A DNA stretch of 38,595 nucleotides from IMG/VR virus record IMGVR_UViG_3300035672_000072, positions 1-38,595 of that record, one strand, 5' to 3'. The position numbers and the translations under genes are program-made. Origin of the DNA: a virus. Below are positions 21,772-29,926 of this stretch, piece by piece (positions within the stretch are counted from its first letter, which is position 1; the number at the start of each line of letters is the position of its first letter). Under the pieces are notes generated by a model. That model was not told the origin of the DNA and did no database searches. It saw nothing but the letters and a program-made list of their open reading frames with translations.

Positions 21772-22537
21772 GCCAGTCCTCGGATCCTCAGCTTATAACA
21801 CCGCCGAAGACGTTTTAAACCGTCTTCGTGCGATCGTGAACGACTCGGAAGTCGCGGGCGGGGATATCCTCACCGACTCCGCGCCCTTCACCTTCATTCT
21901 GCTCAACGGCGGCTACGAGCGCGTGCAACTGGAACTGGCGAAAGTGGGCATCGAAACTTTTATCCAGGACTGGTGGCTGATCGGGCTGCCCATCATGTCC
22001 ACGGTGGATCCCGAAGCCCGCATGGTGATCGACGACTCCGGCTGCAACATTATTTATCCAAACGGAACGGGCGATGTGTTCGCGTCCGCGCCGCAGCTCC
22101 CCGTCAATCTTTTGTTGCCGCTCGATCTCTACGAGCGCCAGACGGGCTCGACCAACGAAGCCGCCAAAATGGAGCAGCCGAATGCCGGCCTTCCCTCCGT
22201 CAGCCAGCAAAGTCTCCTGCAGGACTGGGAGTGGAAAGCGGACGGCATCCGCACGCGCGGCGCGCTGCAATCGCAGGACGTAAAAATTGTCGGCGAAGCC
22301 AACCTGCCGAAACTGATCAGCCCCACCGATCCCGTGCCGATTCGCGGTGTACTCAACGCGGCGGCGTATTTCGCAGCCATGATTTTCGCCGAATCGCGCG
22401 GCGGCCTCATCTCCCCGCAGTTCAAGGCGCATGCCGACGAAGAGATTTTCTTGCGCATTCAGATTTCCGCGCGACGCCGGCAACGCAAGCAAGTGCGGCG
22501 ACGTCCGTATTCGTCACGAGGGCGCGGGTGTTCCTGA
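21770..22537 (+). CDS. probable head-tail connector/neck protein, 255 aa
   Basis: Starts MPVLGSSAYNTAEDVLNRLR and carries helical and beta segments (FTFILLNGGYERVQLELAKV, IQDWWLIGLPIMSTVDPEAR). The C-terminus is very basic (ARRRQRKQVRRRPYSSRGRG). Position after capsid genes and before tail genes suggests a head-completion protein. The basic tail could contact DNA. Its ATG is nested with the divergent start of the antisense gene and no Shine-Dalgarno is seen. Confidence 0.6.
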   Translation: MPVLGSSAYNTAEDVLNRLRAIVNDSEVAGGDILTDSAPFTFILLNGGYERVQLELAKVGIETFIQDWWLIGLPIMSTVDPEARMVIDDSGCNIIYPNGTGDVFASAPQLPVNLLLPLDLYERQTGSTNEAAKMEQPNAGLPSVSQQSLLQDWEWKADGIRTRGALQSQDVKIVGEANLPKLISPTDPVPIRGVLNAAAYFAAMIFAESRGGLISPQFKAHADEEIFLRIQISARRRQRKQVRRRPYSSRGRGCS

Positions 22538-22545
22538 CCAGAATT

Positions 22546-22574
22546 TCGCTTCCCGTTTTTCGCTTACCCGTTTT
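22546..22574 (+). repeat. short tandem T-rich repeat before tail gene
   Basis: TCGCTTCCCGTTTT (22546-22559) is followed directly by TCGCTTACCCGTTTT (22560-22574) in the 81-bp gap before the next gene. It resembles the T-rich block before the capsid gene and could be a late promoter or leader element. Confidence 0.4.
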
Positions 22575-22618
22575 CACTTTCAGAGTTTCGATCCGATTTC
22601 CGATCAAGGAGAATTTCC

Positions 22619-23035
22619 ATGCCAGCACAAGTGCAAATCAATAACGTCGATGCTACCGGAGCCTGTATCGCGGTGACCGGCTTCATCGTTCTTTCCGGCA
22701 ACTATCCCCCGGGCGGCGATCCGTTGAACTTCGCCGCAGCCATTGCGGATCCGTCGTTCGCCGGCATGTTGGCGGGCGTCGAAAGCTCTGGCCTGCTCAA
22801 CGTCGATGTCTGGTCGATGGGCGGCAGCATGATCGGCGGCGCAAGCTCGACCGATTACGACGTGGTCTGCGTGAAGACCGGGAACCCGGCCATCATCAGC
22901 CCCGCCACCGGCGCGAAGCTGAAGGTCGGCACGCTCGGCACCACTCCAACTACCGAACATGCCGCCGCAGCCTATGAAGCCCAGTACACCGGCGACATCA
23001 TCGCCTTCATGGCTGTCTTCACCAAGAACATCTAA
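22619..23035 (+). CDS. small virion/tail protein, 138 aa
   Basis: aaggag lies before the ATG. The sequence is Gly/Ala/Ser-rich with beta-like stretches (CIAVTGFIVLSGNYPPGGDP, VDVWSMGGSMIGGASSTDYD) and few charges. It fits a small structural protein, such as a tail tube, decoration or collar subunit. It begins the tail gene block, ahead of the large 1091-residue protein. No family recognised. Confidence 0.6.
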   Translation: MPAQVQINNVDATGACIAVTGFIVLSGNYPPGGDPLNFAAAIADPSFAGMLAGVESSGLLNVDVWSMGGSMIGGASSTDYDVVCVKTGNPAIISPATGAKLKVGTLGTTPTTEHAAAAYEAQYTGDIIAFMAVFTKNI

Positions 23036-23058
23036 CACGCTTTTCTCTCCTTCTTTTC

Positions 23059-26000
23059 ATGATCTCCGACGATCTCATCGACGTGCCCGTCGAAGTGTTC
23101 GGCGGCTATTGTCCGGCCATCGTGCCGGCCAATCTGCCGCCGGGCGCCGCCAACATCGCGCAGGATGTCGCATTCCCGCAAGCCGGGGTGCGCACGCGCG
23201 GCGGACTGGGGAATGGCGTCGCCTTCGCCGGCGCTGCGATCCCGGCGGGCGCCTCGATCAACGGGCTGAAAACTTATCTCACTCCATCGGGCGGACAACG
23301 TCTGATGATCTGGGATTCGCTCGGAGATCTGTTCAAGGAAAACCCGCAAGGCACGCTCAGTCTGATCAACTCCCGGCCCTACCAGAATCTTTTCTGTGAA
23401 TCGCAGACGCTGTTTGGGCGCGAGTACCAGGCGTTTTTCAATTCGCTCGGCGGAGCAGATATTCCGCGGCAGTTCGATGACACCAACTGGGACCGAGTCA
23501 GCCAGGTAGGGCCAGGTGTGGCGCCGACAGCCGGAAGTTTTACTCCAGCGCCCGCCACGATACAAGGCGCTGCAGGCGCGCCCATCAACATTTCCACCGT
23601 GGTCTGGGGCGGACAATTTATCGGGCAGCCACCTCATATCACTTCCTACTACGCCTACTTCACGGTCACCACGGCTGCCGCCCATGGCCTGGTCGCAGGA
23701 CAGAGGGTGACACTTGCCGGCTCGAACGCTACCCCCTCGGTCAACGGAACCCAAACCGTAAACGCAGTTCCCTCTCCCACTACCTTTACCGTTCTCGACA
23801 CCGTTCTGTTTTCCTCTGCCGCCAATGGCACGGCTGCGGGGACGGTGACCGCAAGCACAGCCAGTCTTTCGCGCGTAGCCGGGGTGGTATTGGCGTCAAC
23901 CTCTGCGGCCCACGGCTTTCAAGCCGGTTGGCAGGTTCTAATCTCCGGAGTTCCTAACACAAACATCGGCGGCGGGATTTCTGCCATCGCGCGCGACGGC
24001 ACCGGCACGGTCACGGTCACAACGGCTGCCGCCCATGGCCTGGTTGTCAATTCTAAAATCGCCATCAACGGAGTCACCAATCCGGACGCGACTTTCAACG
24101 GGACCTTTCCTGTCGCCGCAGTTCTCAGCCCAACGCAATTTACTTATCTTCAGAGCGGCACCGTTGCCGCCTCTGGCGCGGGCACAGGCAATGTGCAAGA
24201 TATCTGGGATACCTTAGCCGTCATCGCCTCGGTTCCATCGACAACGACCTTCACTTATAACCAGACAGGCGCGAACGACACCACGACCAGTACGGGAACC
24301 GCCACAATTGTGCCGCAGGTGATGTCCGGCCTGCATCAGGTCTCGGTGGCGTTCATCACCCGGCAAGGCTATATCACCAAGCCGGCCCCGCCGGTCGCCT
24401 TCAACGCGACCGATGCGGGTCTTATCTCGTTGTCGCAGATTGCGACCGGCCCCTCGAACATCGTCGGACGGCTTCTGCTATTTACTCCAGTGATTTCGCC
24501 CCCGGCGACAACCGGGTCGTTCTACAGCATCACCAGTGCCGGGCTCGGCGGTCCGGCAATGATTATTAACGACAACACGACCACGGGTTTTGTAGCGGAT
24601 TTCAATGAGGCGATCCTGATCGCCAGTTTCGCGGCCAATTATCTCTTCAATCAACTGGAGCTTGGGGAGTCGGCATTCTTTCTGCCCTACAATTCGCGGA
24701 CGGTCTGGCTGGGAGAGCGCAACAAGGTTTCCAATTTCGATAACCTCACCTTTGATGGCGGCTTTCAGGGTTCCCTGCCGAATGGCTGGACGCCTGACCC
24801 CAACAATAACGCGGGCGGCGGCTCCGCCCTCGCGCAGCCCGCTCCGACCGATTGGGGCGATGCCTATTTAATCCAAGGCGACGGAGCCACCGCGATCCGC
24901 GGCAAGATCACGCAGCCTGCTTATCAGGATTCGCTTGGAGTCGCGATTATTCAGGCGAATACGTCCTACTCGGTGCGAGTGCGACTGGCGGCTTCTGCCG
25001 GATTTTCGCAGGGCACGCTGCATATCAATTTATCGTCCGTCTCCGGAGCCTTCACCACAGTTGGGCTTGCCGTCCCTGCCGCCTCGCTCCCGGTCGGCAT
25101 CTACAAGGAATTCATCGCAGCCTTAACCGACGTACCGCTTGCGAATCTCCCCAGCGATCTCGTGTTGCAGGTCTATATGGATGGCACCCCGAACAACGGG
25201 GCCTTTGTGGTTGTCGATTCGATCGAACCCTTTCCGACTCTCACTCCTTTCAACTCCTCACTGGCGCGGATCTCGCGCGCCTTCAATCCGGAATCGTTTG
25301 ACTCCATCACCGGGCAAGTGCAGATTCGCGCGGGCGACGGCCAGCAATTGCGCGCCGGATTCCCTTTGCGCAACTCGCTCTATCTCGCGAAGGATCACTA
25401 CCTCGGCTACGTCACCGACGACGGCGTGAACGAGCCGGCTTTGTGGGCCTTCACTGAAGTTTCGGCGACGGTTGGCATCTGTGGGCCGAACGCGGTGGAT
25501 TGGAACGAAGAGTGGGCGGTGTTTGCCGAACGCAGCGGAGTTTATTTGTGCTGGGGCTCGGACCCGGCCAAGATCACCCCGGAGATCCAGTCGGACGCGA
25601 GCGGCGCCGGCCGCACTTCCTGGGCTTCGATCAACTGGGCGTTCGCTTCCACCATTTGGGTGCGCATCGACAAAGTGAACAAAATGATTTTGATCGGCGC
25701 GCCCATCAACGGAGCCACCACGCCGAACGTCGTCTTCATGATGGATTACCGCTGGCTCGACAACGCGGAAGACATCGCCGCTTCCCCGCTCGTGACTTAT
25801 TCCTCATTCACCGGAAAGATCCTGGCGCACGGCCGCGGCCGCCGCTGGGCCATCTGGAACATCGCCGCGAACTCAATGACATTTGCCGAGCGCGCCGATG
25901 GCACGGCGCAACCTTTTTTCGGCGGGGTGGGCAACGGAACAGTTTTCTGGCAGCAGGATATTTCAATTCAAGGTTTTGACCACGGAGCGGCCGTCAACGG

Positions 26001-26334
26001 AATTTACCAGAGCTACCCTCTGCCCTCGTCGATGGAAGAGCAGCAATACCAACTCCGCGCCCATCGAAAACTTTTCGGCTATCTGAAGTTCCGCGCCTTC
26101 GGTTCAGGCACGCTGAATCTGGCGGTGGGCACGGTGCAACGTTCGACGCTGCTGCGCGGCTACCCGCTTTCGGCCAACCCGGTCGGCGACGGCGAGCGTC
26201 CGCTCAACATCCACGGCGAGCGCTTCTTCCTGACGGTTTCGACCAACGCAGTGAACTCCTGGTTCCAGTTGGAAAAATGGATTGCCTGCATCAAGAAAGA
26301 TTCTTCGGCGCTGGTGCGGGGCGTGAGTTCGTAA
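23059..26334 (+). CDS. large tail protein (tail hub/needle-like), 1091 aa
   Basis: An N-terminal domain VEVFGGYCPAIVPANLPPGA opens a protein with a recurring AAAHGLVAGQ...NGTQTV motif: at least two strong copies (near residues 210 and 325) of a beta-rich domain similar to those found in phage tail proteins. The centre has a carbohydrate-binding-like jelly-roll region (about 590-700), and the C-terminal half has beta-propeller-like repeats (WNEEWAVFAERSGVYLCWG, ILAHGRGRRWAIWNIAAN). Likely a main tail component that binds the spikes. The DNA near 23661 and 24012 repeats over 33 bp with one mismatch. Confidence 0.7.
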   Translation: MISDDLIDVPVEVFGGYCPAIVPANLPPGAANIAQDVAFPQAGVRTRGGLGNGVAFAGAAIPAGASINGLKTYLTPSGGQRLMIWDSLGDLFKENPQGTLSLINSRPYQNLFCESQTLFGREYQAFFNSLGGADIPRQFDDTNWDRVSQVGPGVAPTAGSFTPAPATIQGAAGAPINISTVVWGGQFIGQPPHITSYYAYFTVTTAAAHGLVAGQRVTLAGSNATPSVNGTQTVNAVPSPTTFTVLDTVLFSSAANGTAAGTVTASTASLSRVAGVVLASTSAAHGFQAGWQVLISGVPNTNIGGGISAIARDGTGTVTVTTAAAHGLVVNSKIAINGVTNPDATFNGTFPVAAVLSPTQFTYLQSGTVAASGAGTGNVQDIWDTLAVIASVPSTTTFTYNQTGANDTTTSTGTATIVPQVMSGLHQVSVAFITRQGYITKPAPPVAFNATDAGLISLSQIATGPSNIVGRLLLFTPVISPPATTGSFYSITSAGLGGPAMIINDNTTTGFVADFNEAILIASFAANYLFNQLELGESAFFLPYNSRTVWLGERNKVSNFDNLTFDGGFQGSLPNGWTPDPNNNAGGGSALAQPAPTDWGDAYLIQGDGATAIRGKITQPAYQDSLGVAIIQANTSYSVRVRLAASAGFSQGTLHINLSSVSGAFTTVGLAVPAASLPVGIYKEFIAALTDVPLANLPSDLVLQVYMDGTPNNGAFVVVDSIEPFPTLTPFNSSLARISRAFNPESFDSITGQVQIRAGDGQQLRAGFPLRNSLYLAKDHYLGYVTDDGVNEPALWAFTEVSATVGICGPNAVDWNEEWAVFAERSGVYLCWGSDPAKITPEIQSDASGAGRTSWASINWAFASTIWVRIDKVNKMILIGAPINGATTPNVVFMMDYRWLDNAEDIAASPLVTYSSFTGKILAHGRGRRWAIWNIAANSMTFAERADGTAQPFFGGVGNGTVFWQQDISIQGFDHGAAVNGIYQSYPLPSSMEEQQYQLRAHRKLFGYLKFRAFGSGTLNLAVGTVQRSTLLRGYPLSANPVGDGERPLNIHGERFFLTVSTNAVNSWFQLEKWIACIKKDSSALVRGVSS
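23661..24044 (+). repeat. 33-bp repeat within the large tail gene
   Basis: Copies at 23661-23693 and 24012-24044 differ by one base. Each codes for a TVTTAAAHGLV segment, so it reflects recent duplication of a domain. Confidence 0.8.
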
Positions 26335-26558
26335 TGATGACGTGCACCGAAAGCTGTCCGCGCTGGGCGCAGTGGAAAGTGACCACCCCGGAAAAAGATG
26401 GCGACGGCAAGATCATCCGCCTGAAGACTGTAGCGATTCTCTGCGGCCAACATAAGAAGTCGATGGAGCAGATGGCGGAGACGAGCGAACCGAAAATCGA
26501 TTTGCGCTTCAACTTCGTAGGAGCCGTGCCCAATGGCAGTTACCATCCCCAATCTTGA
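26334..26558 (+). CDS. small Cys-containing protein, 74 aa
   Basis: ATG 26334 overlaps the stop of the large tail gene. The frame reads on from upstream but only this part is likely coding. The sequence has CTESCPRW and CGQHKK (zinc pattern) and a beta-rich middle (KWKVTTPE-like, IIRLKTVAIL). Unknown function; the zinc theme recurs. Confidence 0.55.
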   Translation: MMTCTESCPRWAQWKVTTPEKDGDGKIIRLKTVAILCGQHKKSMEQMAETSEPKIDLRFNFVGAVPNGSYHPQS

Positions 26559-26694
26559 CCGGATCCAGAAAATCGACCCCAAGCTGGGGGAAGCGATGAA
26601 GAAGATTCAGAACTACGTGAACCTGAACGTCACGCCGGCGCCGGGAAACCGCACGCCACCGCCGCCGATCGATCCCACGTCGATTCGCGGATAG
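26533..26694 (+). CDS. small Pro-rich protein, 53 aa
   Basis: The ATG overlaps the previous gene by 26 bp. It begins MAVTIPNLDRIQKIDPKLGE and ends with a Pro-rich NRTPPPPIDPTSIRG tail. Good codon bias and no other gene in the interval. Function unknown. Confidence 0.55.
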   Translation: MAVTIPNLDRIQKIDPKLGEAMKKIQNYVNLNVTPAPGNRTPPPPIDPTSIRG

Positions 26695-26723
26695 CGTTTC
26701 TTAAACACAACTCACCCACGCCA

Positions 26724-27119
26724 ATGATCGTCCGTCCTTACATGCGCGAAGATTTTCCCGAAGTCAAAGCACTGCATCAGGCGCAGGGCCTCGCCTATGA
26801 ACTGCCGAACCTCGAAGCCCCTGCGATGCTGGTGCGCGCGGTGATCGAGGAGCGAGGGCGCGTGACGCATGCCGCATTCTTGCGCAAGACCTCGGAAGCC
26901 TACTGGGTTTTTTCTCCGGAAGAAACCAAGCGAGAGCGGCTGGGAAAACTGTTGGTACTCAATCGGGAATTGAATGCGCCGGCGGCGCGCGCCGGGATCG
27001 AAGACGTGCACGCCTTTTTGCCGCCCGACATTGTCGATAAGAAATTGCACCTTACGCTGTTGCGCCTCGGCTGGGTGCATCCGTTGTGGACCTGCTATAG
27101 CCGGAAAGTGAGCGCCTGA
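26724..27119 (+). CDS. GNAT-like acetyltransferase-fold protein, 131 aa
   Basis: MIVRPYMREDFPEVKALHQA is the first strand-helix of the GNAT fold (I-R-x..D...i..L). A beta strand (RVTHAAFLRKTSEAYWVFSP) follows, then GKLLVLNRELNA... and a C-terminal LRLGWVHPLWTCYSRKV like GNAT ends. A clear acetyl-CoA P-loop (R/Q-x-x-G-x-G/A) is not evident, so catalytic activity is doubtful. GNAT-like proteins are found among ejection or tail genes of some podoviruses, consistent with this place. Confidence 0.6.
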   Translation: MIVRPYMREDFPEVKALHQAQGLAYELPNLEAPAMLVRAVIEERGRVTHAAFLRKTSEAYWVFSPEETKRERLGKLLVLNRELNAPAARAGIEDVHAFLPPDIVDKKLHLTLLRLGWVHPLWTCYSRKVSA

Positions 27120-27120
27120 A

Positions 27121-27654
27121 ATGGCACGCGGACAATCACAAGCGGCAGACTCGAATTTACAAACCACTAACGCCGTCGCCGGGAAACAGGGTCAGCAAGC
27201 GCAGACCCTCGAAAATCAACTCATCCCCGGATACACGTCTCTGATGGACACCGGGTACATGAACCCGGAAGAAGAAGCGGCGGCCACAACCTCTGAAATG
27301 GGCGCAGCCACGGCCCCGTTTGCAAGTGCAGGCTTCCAGGCGAAAAACGATGCGGCGGCTACGCGCAACGATTCCAACCTCCCCGCGCAAGAAGACCAGC
27401 TCGCGCTCGAGGAAGGCCAGACCGCTGGCAATGCGGCGGCGACTCTGCAAACTCAGAAAATGACGAATCAGGAAGCCGGGATGTACGGCCTCGACCAGCT
27501 CGAAGCCGGGAACCTGGGCGCAAGCACCAGTATGTACGGGCTGGGACCGTCAACCTTGAACGCGAGAGCGGCGGGACCGAGCGTAGGACAGGAGATCGCG
27601 GGCTATGGAAACGCGGCAGCGGGTCTGATTAGCGCATTCAAAGGAAAATCGTAA
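27121..27654 (+). CDS. probable ejection/internal virion protein, 177 aa
   Basis: Ala/Gly/Gln-rich, low in aromatic residues, helical (LENQLIPGYTSLMDTGYMNP, EEAAATTSEMGAATA, NAAAGLISAFKGKS). Similar composition is seen in small internal virion proteins that exit the capsid during injection (P22-like gp7/gp16 class). A glycine-zipper-like end GYGNAAAGLISAF could insert into membranes. The family is inferred from composition and context. Confidence 0.5.
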   Translation: MARGQSQAADSNLQTTNAVAGKQGQQAQTLENQLIPGYTSLMDTGYMNPEEEAAATTSEMGAATAPFASAGFQAKNDAAATRNDSNLPAQEDQLALEEGQTAGNAAATLQTQKMTNQEAGMYGLDQLEAGNLGASTSMYGLGPSTLNARAAGPSVGQEIAGYGNAAAGLISAFKGKS

Positions 27655-29036
27655 TGGCTGATCTCGACTACGCTCCAGTGGGATTTTACGATGACGACGA
27701 AGAACTGCTCCGCAACGGCGGCTATGCTCCAGTTGCGCCTCCGCCATCGGATGCAGGACCGCCGCCTTCCGCTCCTCCGGTTACATCTTCTGCTCCGATG
27801 CCCGCCATGGGCTCCGTGGGCGATCTGGAAGGGCGCGCTGCTCAGCCTTCGACGTATCACGGTCCAGATGCAACTCCGCCCGCTCCGCGCCCTTCGTGGG
27901 ACGCTTACAAACCACCAGAAGTTCATGGCTGGGGAAAGGTCGGCAGAACGCTTGGCGAAATGTTTACCGGCATTCCGCAAAGAGATTTAGGGCAGCGAGA
28001 ACTAGCCTACCGCAATGCCACCGCCGAATACGAAGCGCCCATCGCCGACCAGGAAAAAGAAGCCCAAACCGAACACGCGCAATCGCAATCGGAGTTGGAG
28101 CGTCAACAGACTGCCACGCTGCAACGAAACGGAGGGCTGAAGCAAGGACTCACTCCGGAAGAGACCACGATCCACGATCTGATGACTGGCAACAATGGCG
28201 GCCCGCGCGTGAATCCCGCGACCAACCAGCCCTATCAGGCTTTTGAAGCCTACCGAGATGTAATGCAGGCGAAGACCGAGAACAAAGTGCAGAAGCCGGA
28301 TCAACCGGAGCAGCAGTTTGTAGATGAATACCAGAAAGCTCACCCCGGCGCGACGGTTGCCGAAGCGCAACGTGCATTCAAAAAGAATGAGACAGTGCGC
28401 GATCCCGGAACATTTACTCCTACCTACGATCCGAAAACAGGTGCGCTGACTGGCGCGTGGAATCCGCAGACCGGCGAGGTACGGTCCGCGCCGACGAATG
28501 TTCACGGCACTACCGCGCCGGGAGTTGGGATCGGAACCAAAGCCGCCGACGCCAACAAGAAAGCGCTCGATCCGTTACAGGGCGTGATCGACGAGATCGC
28601 CGAGTCGCGAGAATTCGCGGCCTCGCCCAGCGCGACCAACGATTACGGACTGCTGATGAATTTCATCGGCGTGACCAAGCCGGAATCCCTCGCCAAACTG
28701 CGGTTGAATCAGAACGAAGTCTCACTCGCCAAGGGAACACGTTCGGCGCTGGGTGATCTTGAAGCCCTCGGAAAGAAGCTCGAAAACGGCGAGACGCTCA
28801 CCGCCGATCAGCGCGCGTCGATGTTGAAGACAATGGATGTAGTCGAGAAATTCACGCGGCGAAGAATTGATGCACTCACCGGAGGTGCGGGCAGCGAAGA
28901 CAAGAACAAAGGCGGTGGAGAGAGCGGCAAGTCTGTGAGCCTCACTGAAGCGCGAACGCTGCCGCAGAACAAAGGCAAGTCGGACGCCGACATCCGCAAA
29001 GACATCGCGGCGCACGGACACAAGGTAGTGGACTAA
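27654..29036 (+). CDS. Pro-rich, coiled-coil virion protein, 460 aa
   Basis: Pro/Ala-rich disordered N-terminus (about 20-100), then charged coiled-coil stretches (EKEAQTEHAQSQSELERQQT) and a helical C-terminus (LQGVIDEIAESREFAASPSA). Its ATG overlaps the preceding TAA. Between the small ejection-like gene and the KTSC gene it is likely another internal virion or injection protein. No family recognised. Confidence 0.55.
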   Translation: MADLDYAPVGFYDDDEELLRNGGYAPVAPPPSDAGPPPSAPPVTSSAPMPAMGSVGDLEGRAAQPSTYHGPDATPPAPRPSWDAYKPPEVHGWGKVGRTLGEMFTGIPQRDLGQRELAYRNATAEYEAPIADQEKEAQTEHAQSQSELERQQTATLQRNGGLKQGLTPEETTIHDLMTGNNGGPRVNPATNQPYQAFEAYRDVMQAKTENKVQKPDQPEQQFVDEYQKAHPGATVAEAQRAFKKNETVRDPGTFTPTYDPKTGALTGAWNPQTGEVRSAPTNVHGTTAPGVGIGTKAADANKKALDPLQGVIDEIAESREFAASPSATNDYGLLMNFIGVTKPESLAKLRLNQNEVSLAKGTRSALGDLEALGKKLENGETLTADQRASMLKTMDVVEKFTRRRIDALTGGAGSEDKNKGGGESGKSVSLTEARTLPQNKGKSDADIRKDIAAHGHKVVD

Positions 29037-29888
29037 ATGGCTGATCCAGCTCAAGACGATCCCTACGCGCAGATCGCGAAGCCGATTGCAGATGCGGATG
29101 ATCCCTACGCCTCGATTGCGAAACCAATCTCTCCGAACGCCGGACTCGCACCGGCCGCGAACTCTAAAGTTAAACCTGATTTCGACGCACCGACCGCTGG
29201 ACTTCCCGGCAGCAGCCCGAATCCACAACCAGCGACCGAGGGAATGACGCACGCTGCGGAACTTGGGATTGGAGCGGCGGCTGGTGGCATATACGGACCG
29301 GGCATTTTGAAGGCTGCGAAGCCGTTCATCTTGCCCGCGGCGGGAAGTTACGCGATCAGCAAAGCCCGCGACCTTCCGGTAGTTGGGCCGATTCTGAAAC
29401 ACATTCCCTTTGCCGAGATGATTCCGTGGATGGCGTCCGGCAGAGGCAAGCCCGAAGCCGAGGCGGAGTATCCTGGCGCGCCAAACCCTGATACCGGAAA
29501 GATCGGCGACTCGTTGAACGAAGGTCTCGGCGGAAATGTTCCCGAAGGCCACACGCCCGTAAAAGGATCGAGCGTCATTCGCTCTTACAAATACGATCCG
29601 GCGACCAAGGAATTCGAAGCGGGCACCACGGGCGGAACCTACATTCACGGCGACGTGAGCCCGGAGCAAGCCAAAGACTTCGAGAACGCGTCGTCTAAAG
29701 GTAAGGCGTGGACGGAGCTGAAAAATAACAGCACCTACGTGGGAAAGATCGTAAACGGCAAGAGAATAGCAGCCAGACCGCCGCGCGATCTCGGCTCCGC
29801 ATCGCCCGATGACCTCACGCCGCAATTACAGAAATCACTGGATGCCGCACGGAAAGCCCGCACTGCACGCGTAGCCAGCCCTAGATAG
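29037..29888 (+). CDS. KTSC-domain virion protein, 283 aa
   Basis: Residues about 178-235 (SSVIRSYKYDPATKEFEAG...GGTYIHGDVSPEQAKDFENASSKG) match the KTSC domain pattern: strand, G-x-x-Y-x-x-x-V, then helix A-S-x-G. The N-terminus has a tandem DDPYAxIAKPI repeat. A hydrophobic Ala/Gly region lies at about 76-105. Possibly an ejected virion protein carrying a KTSC module, a domain often linked to lysyl-tRNA synthetase-like or phage proteins, whose role is unclear. Confidence 0.65.
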   Translation: MADPAQDDPYAQIAKPIADADDPYASIAKPISPNAGLAPAANSKVKPDFDAPTAGLPGSSPNPQPATEGMTHAAELGIGAAAGGIYGPGILKAAKPFILPAAGSYAISKARDLPVVGPILKHIPFAEMIPWMASGRGKPEAEAEYPGAPNPDTGKIGDSLNEGLGGNVPEGHTPVKGSSVIRSYKYDPATKEFEAGTTGGTYIHGDVSPEQAKDFENASSKGKAWTELKNNSTYVGKIVNGKRIAARPPRDLGSASPDDLTPQLQKSLDAARKARTARVASPR

Positions 29889-29926
29889 AACTTTTCGCAA
29901 TCACTTCTTTCGGCCCCATCATTCCC

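Noticed and set aside
28722-29825. 367-codon minus-strand open frame
   Set aside because: It overlaps two well-supported plus-strand genes entirely and is Arg-rich low-complexity, typical of antisense frames in high-GC DNA.
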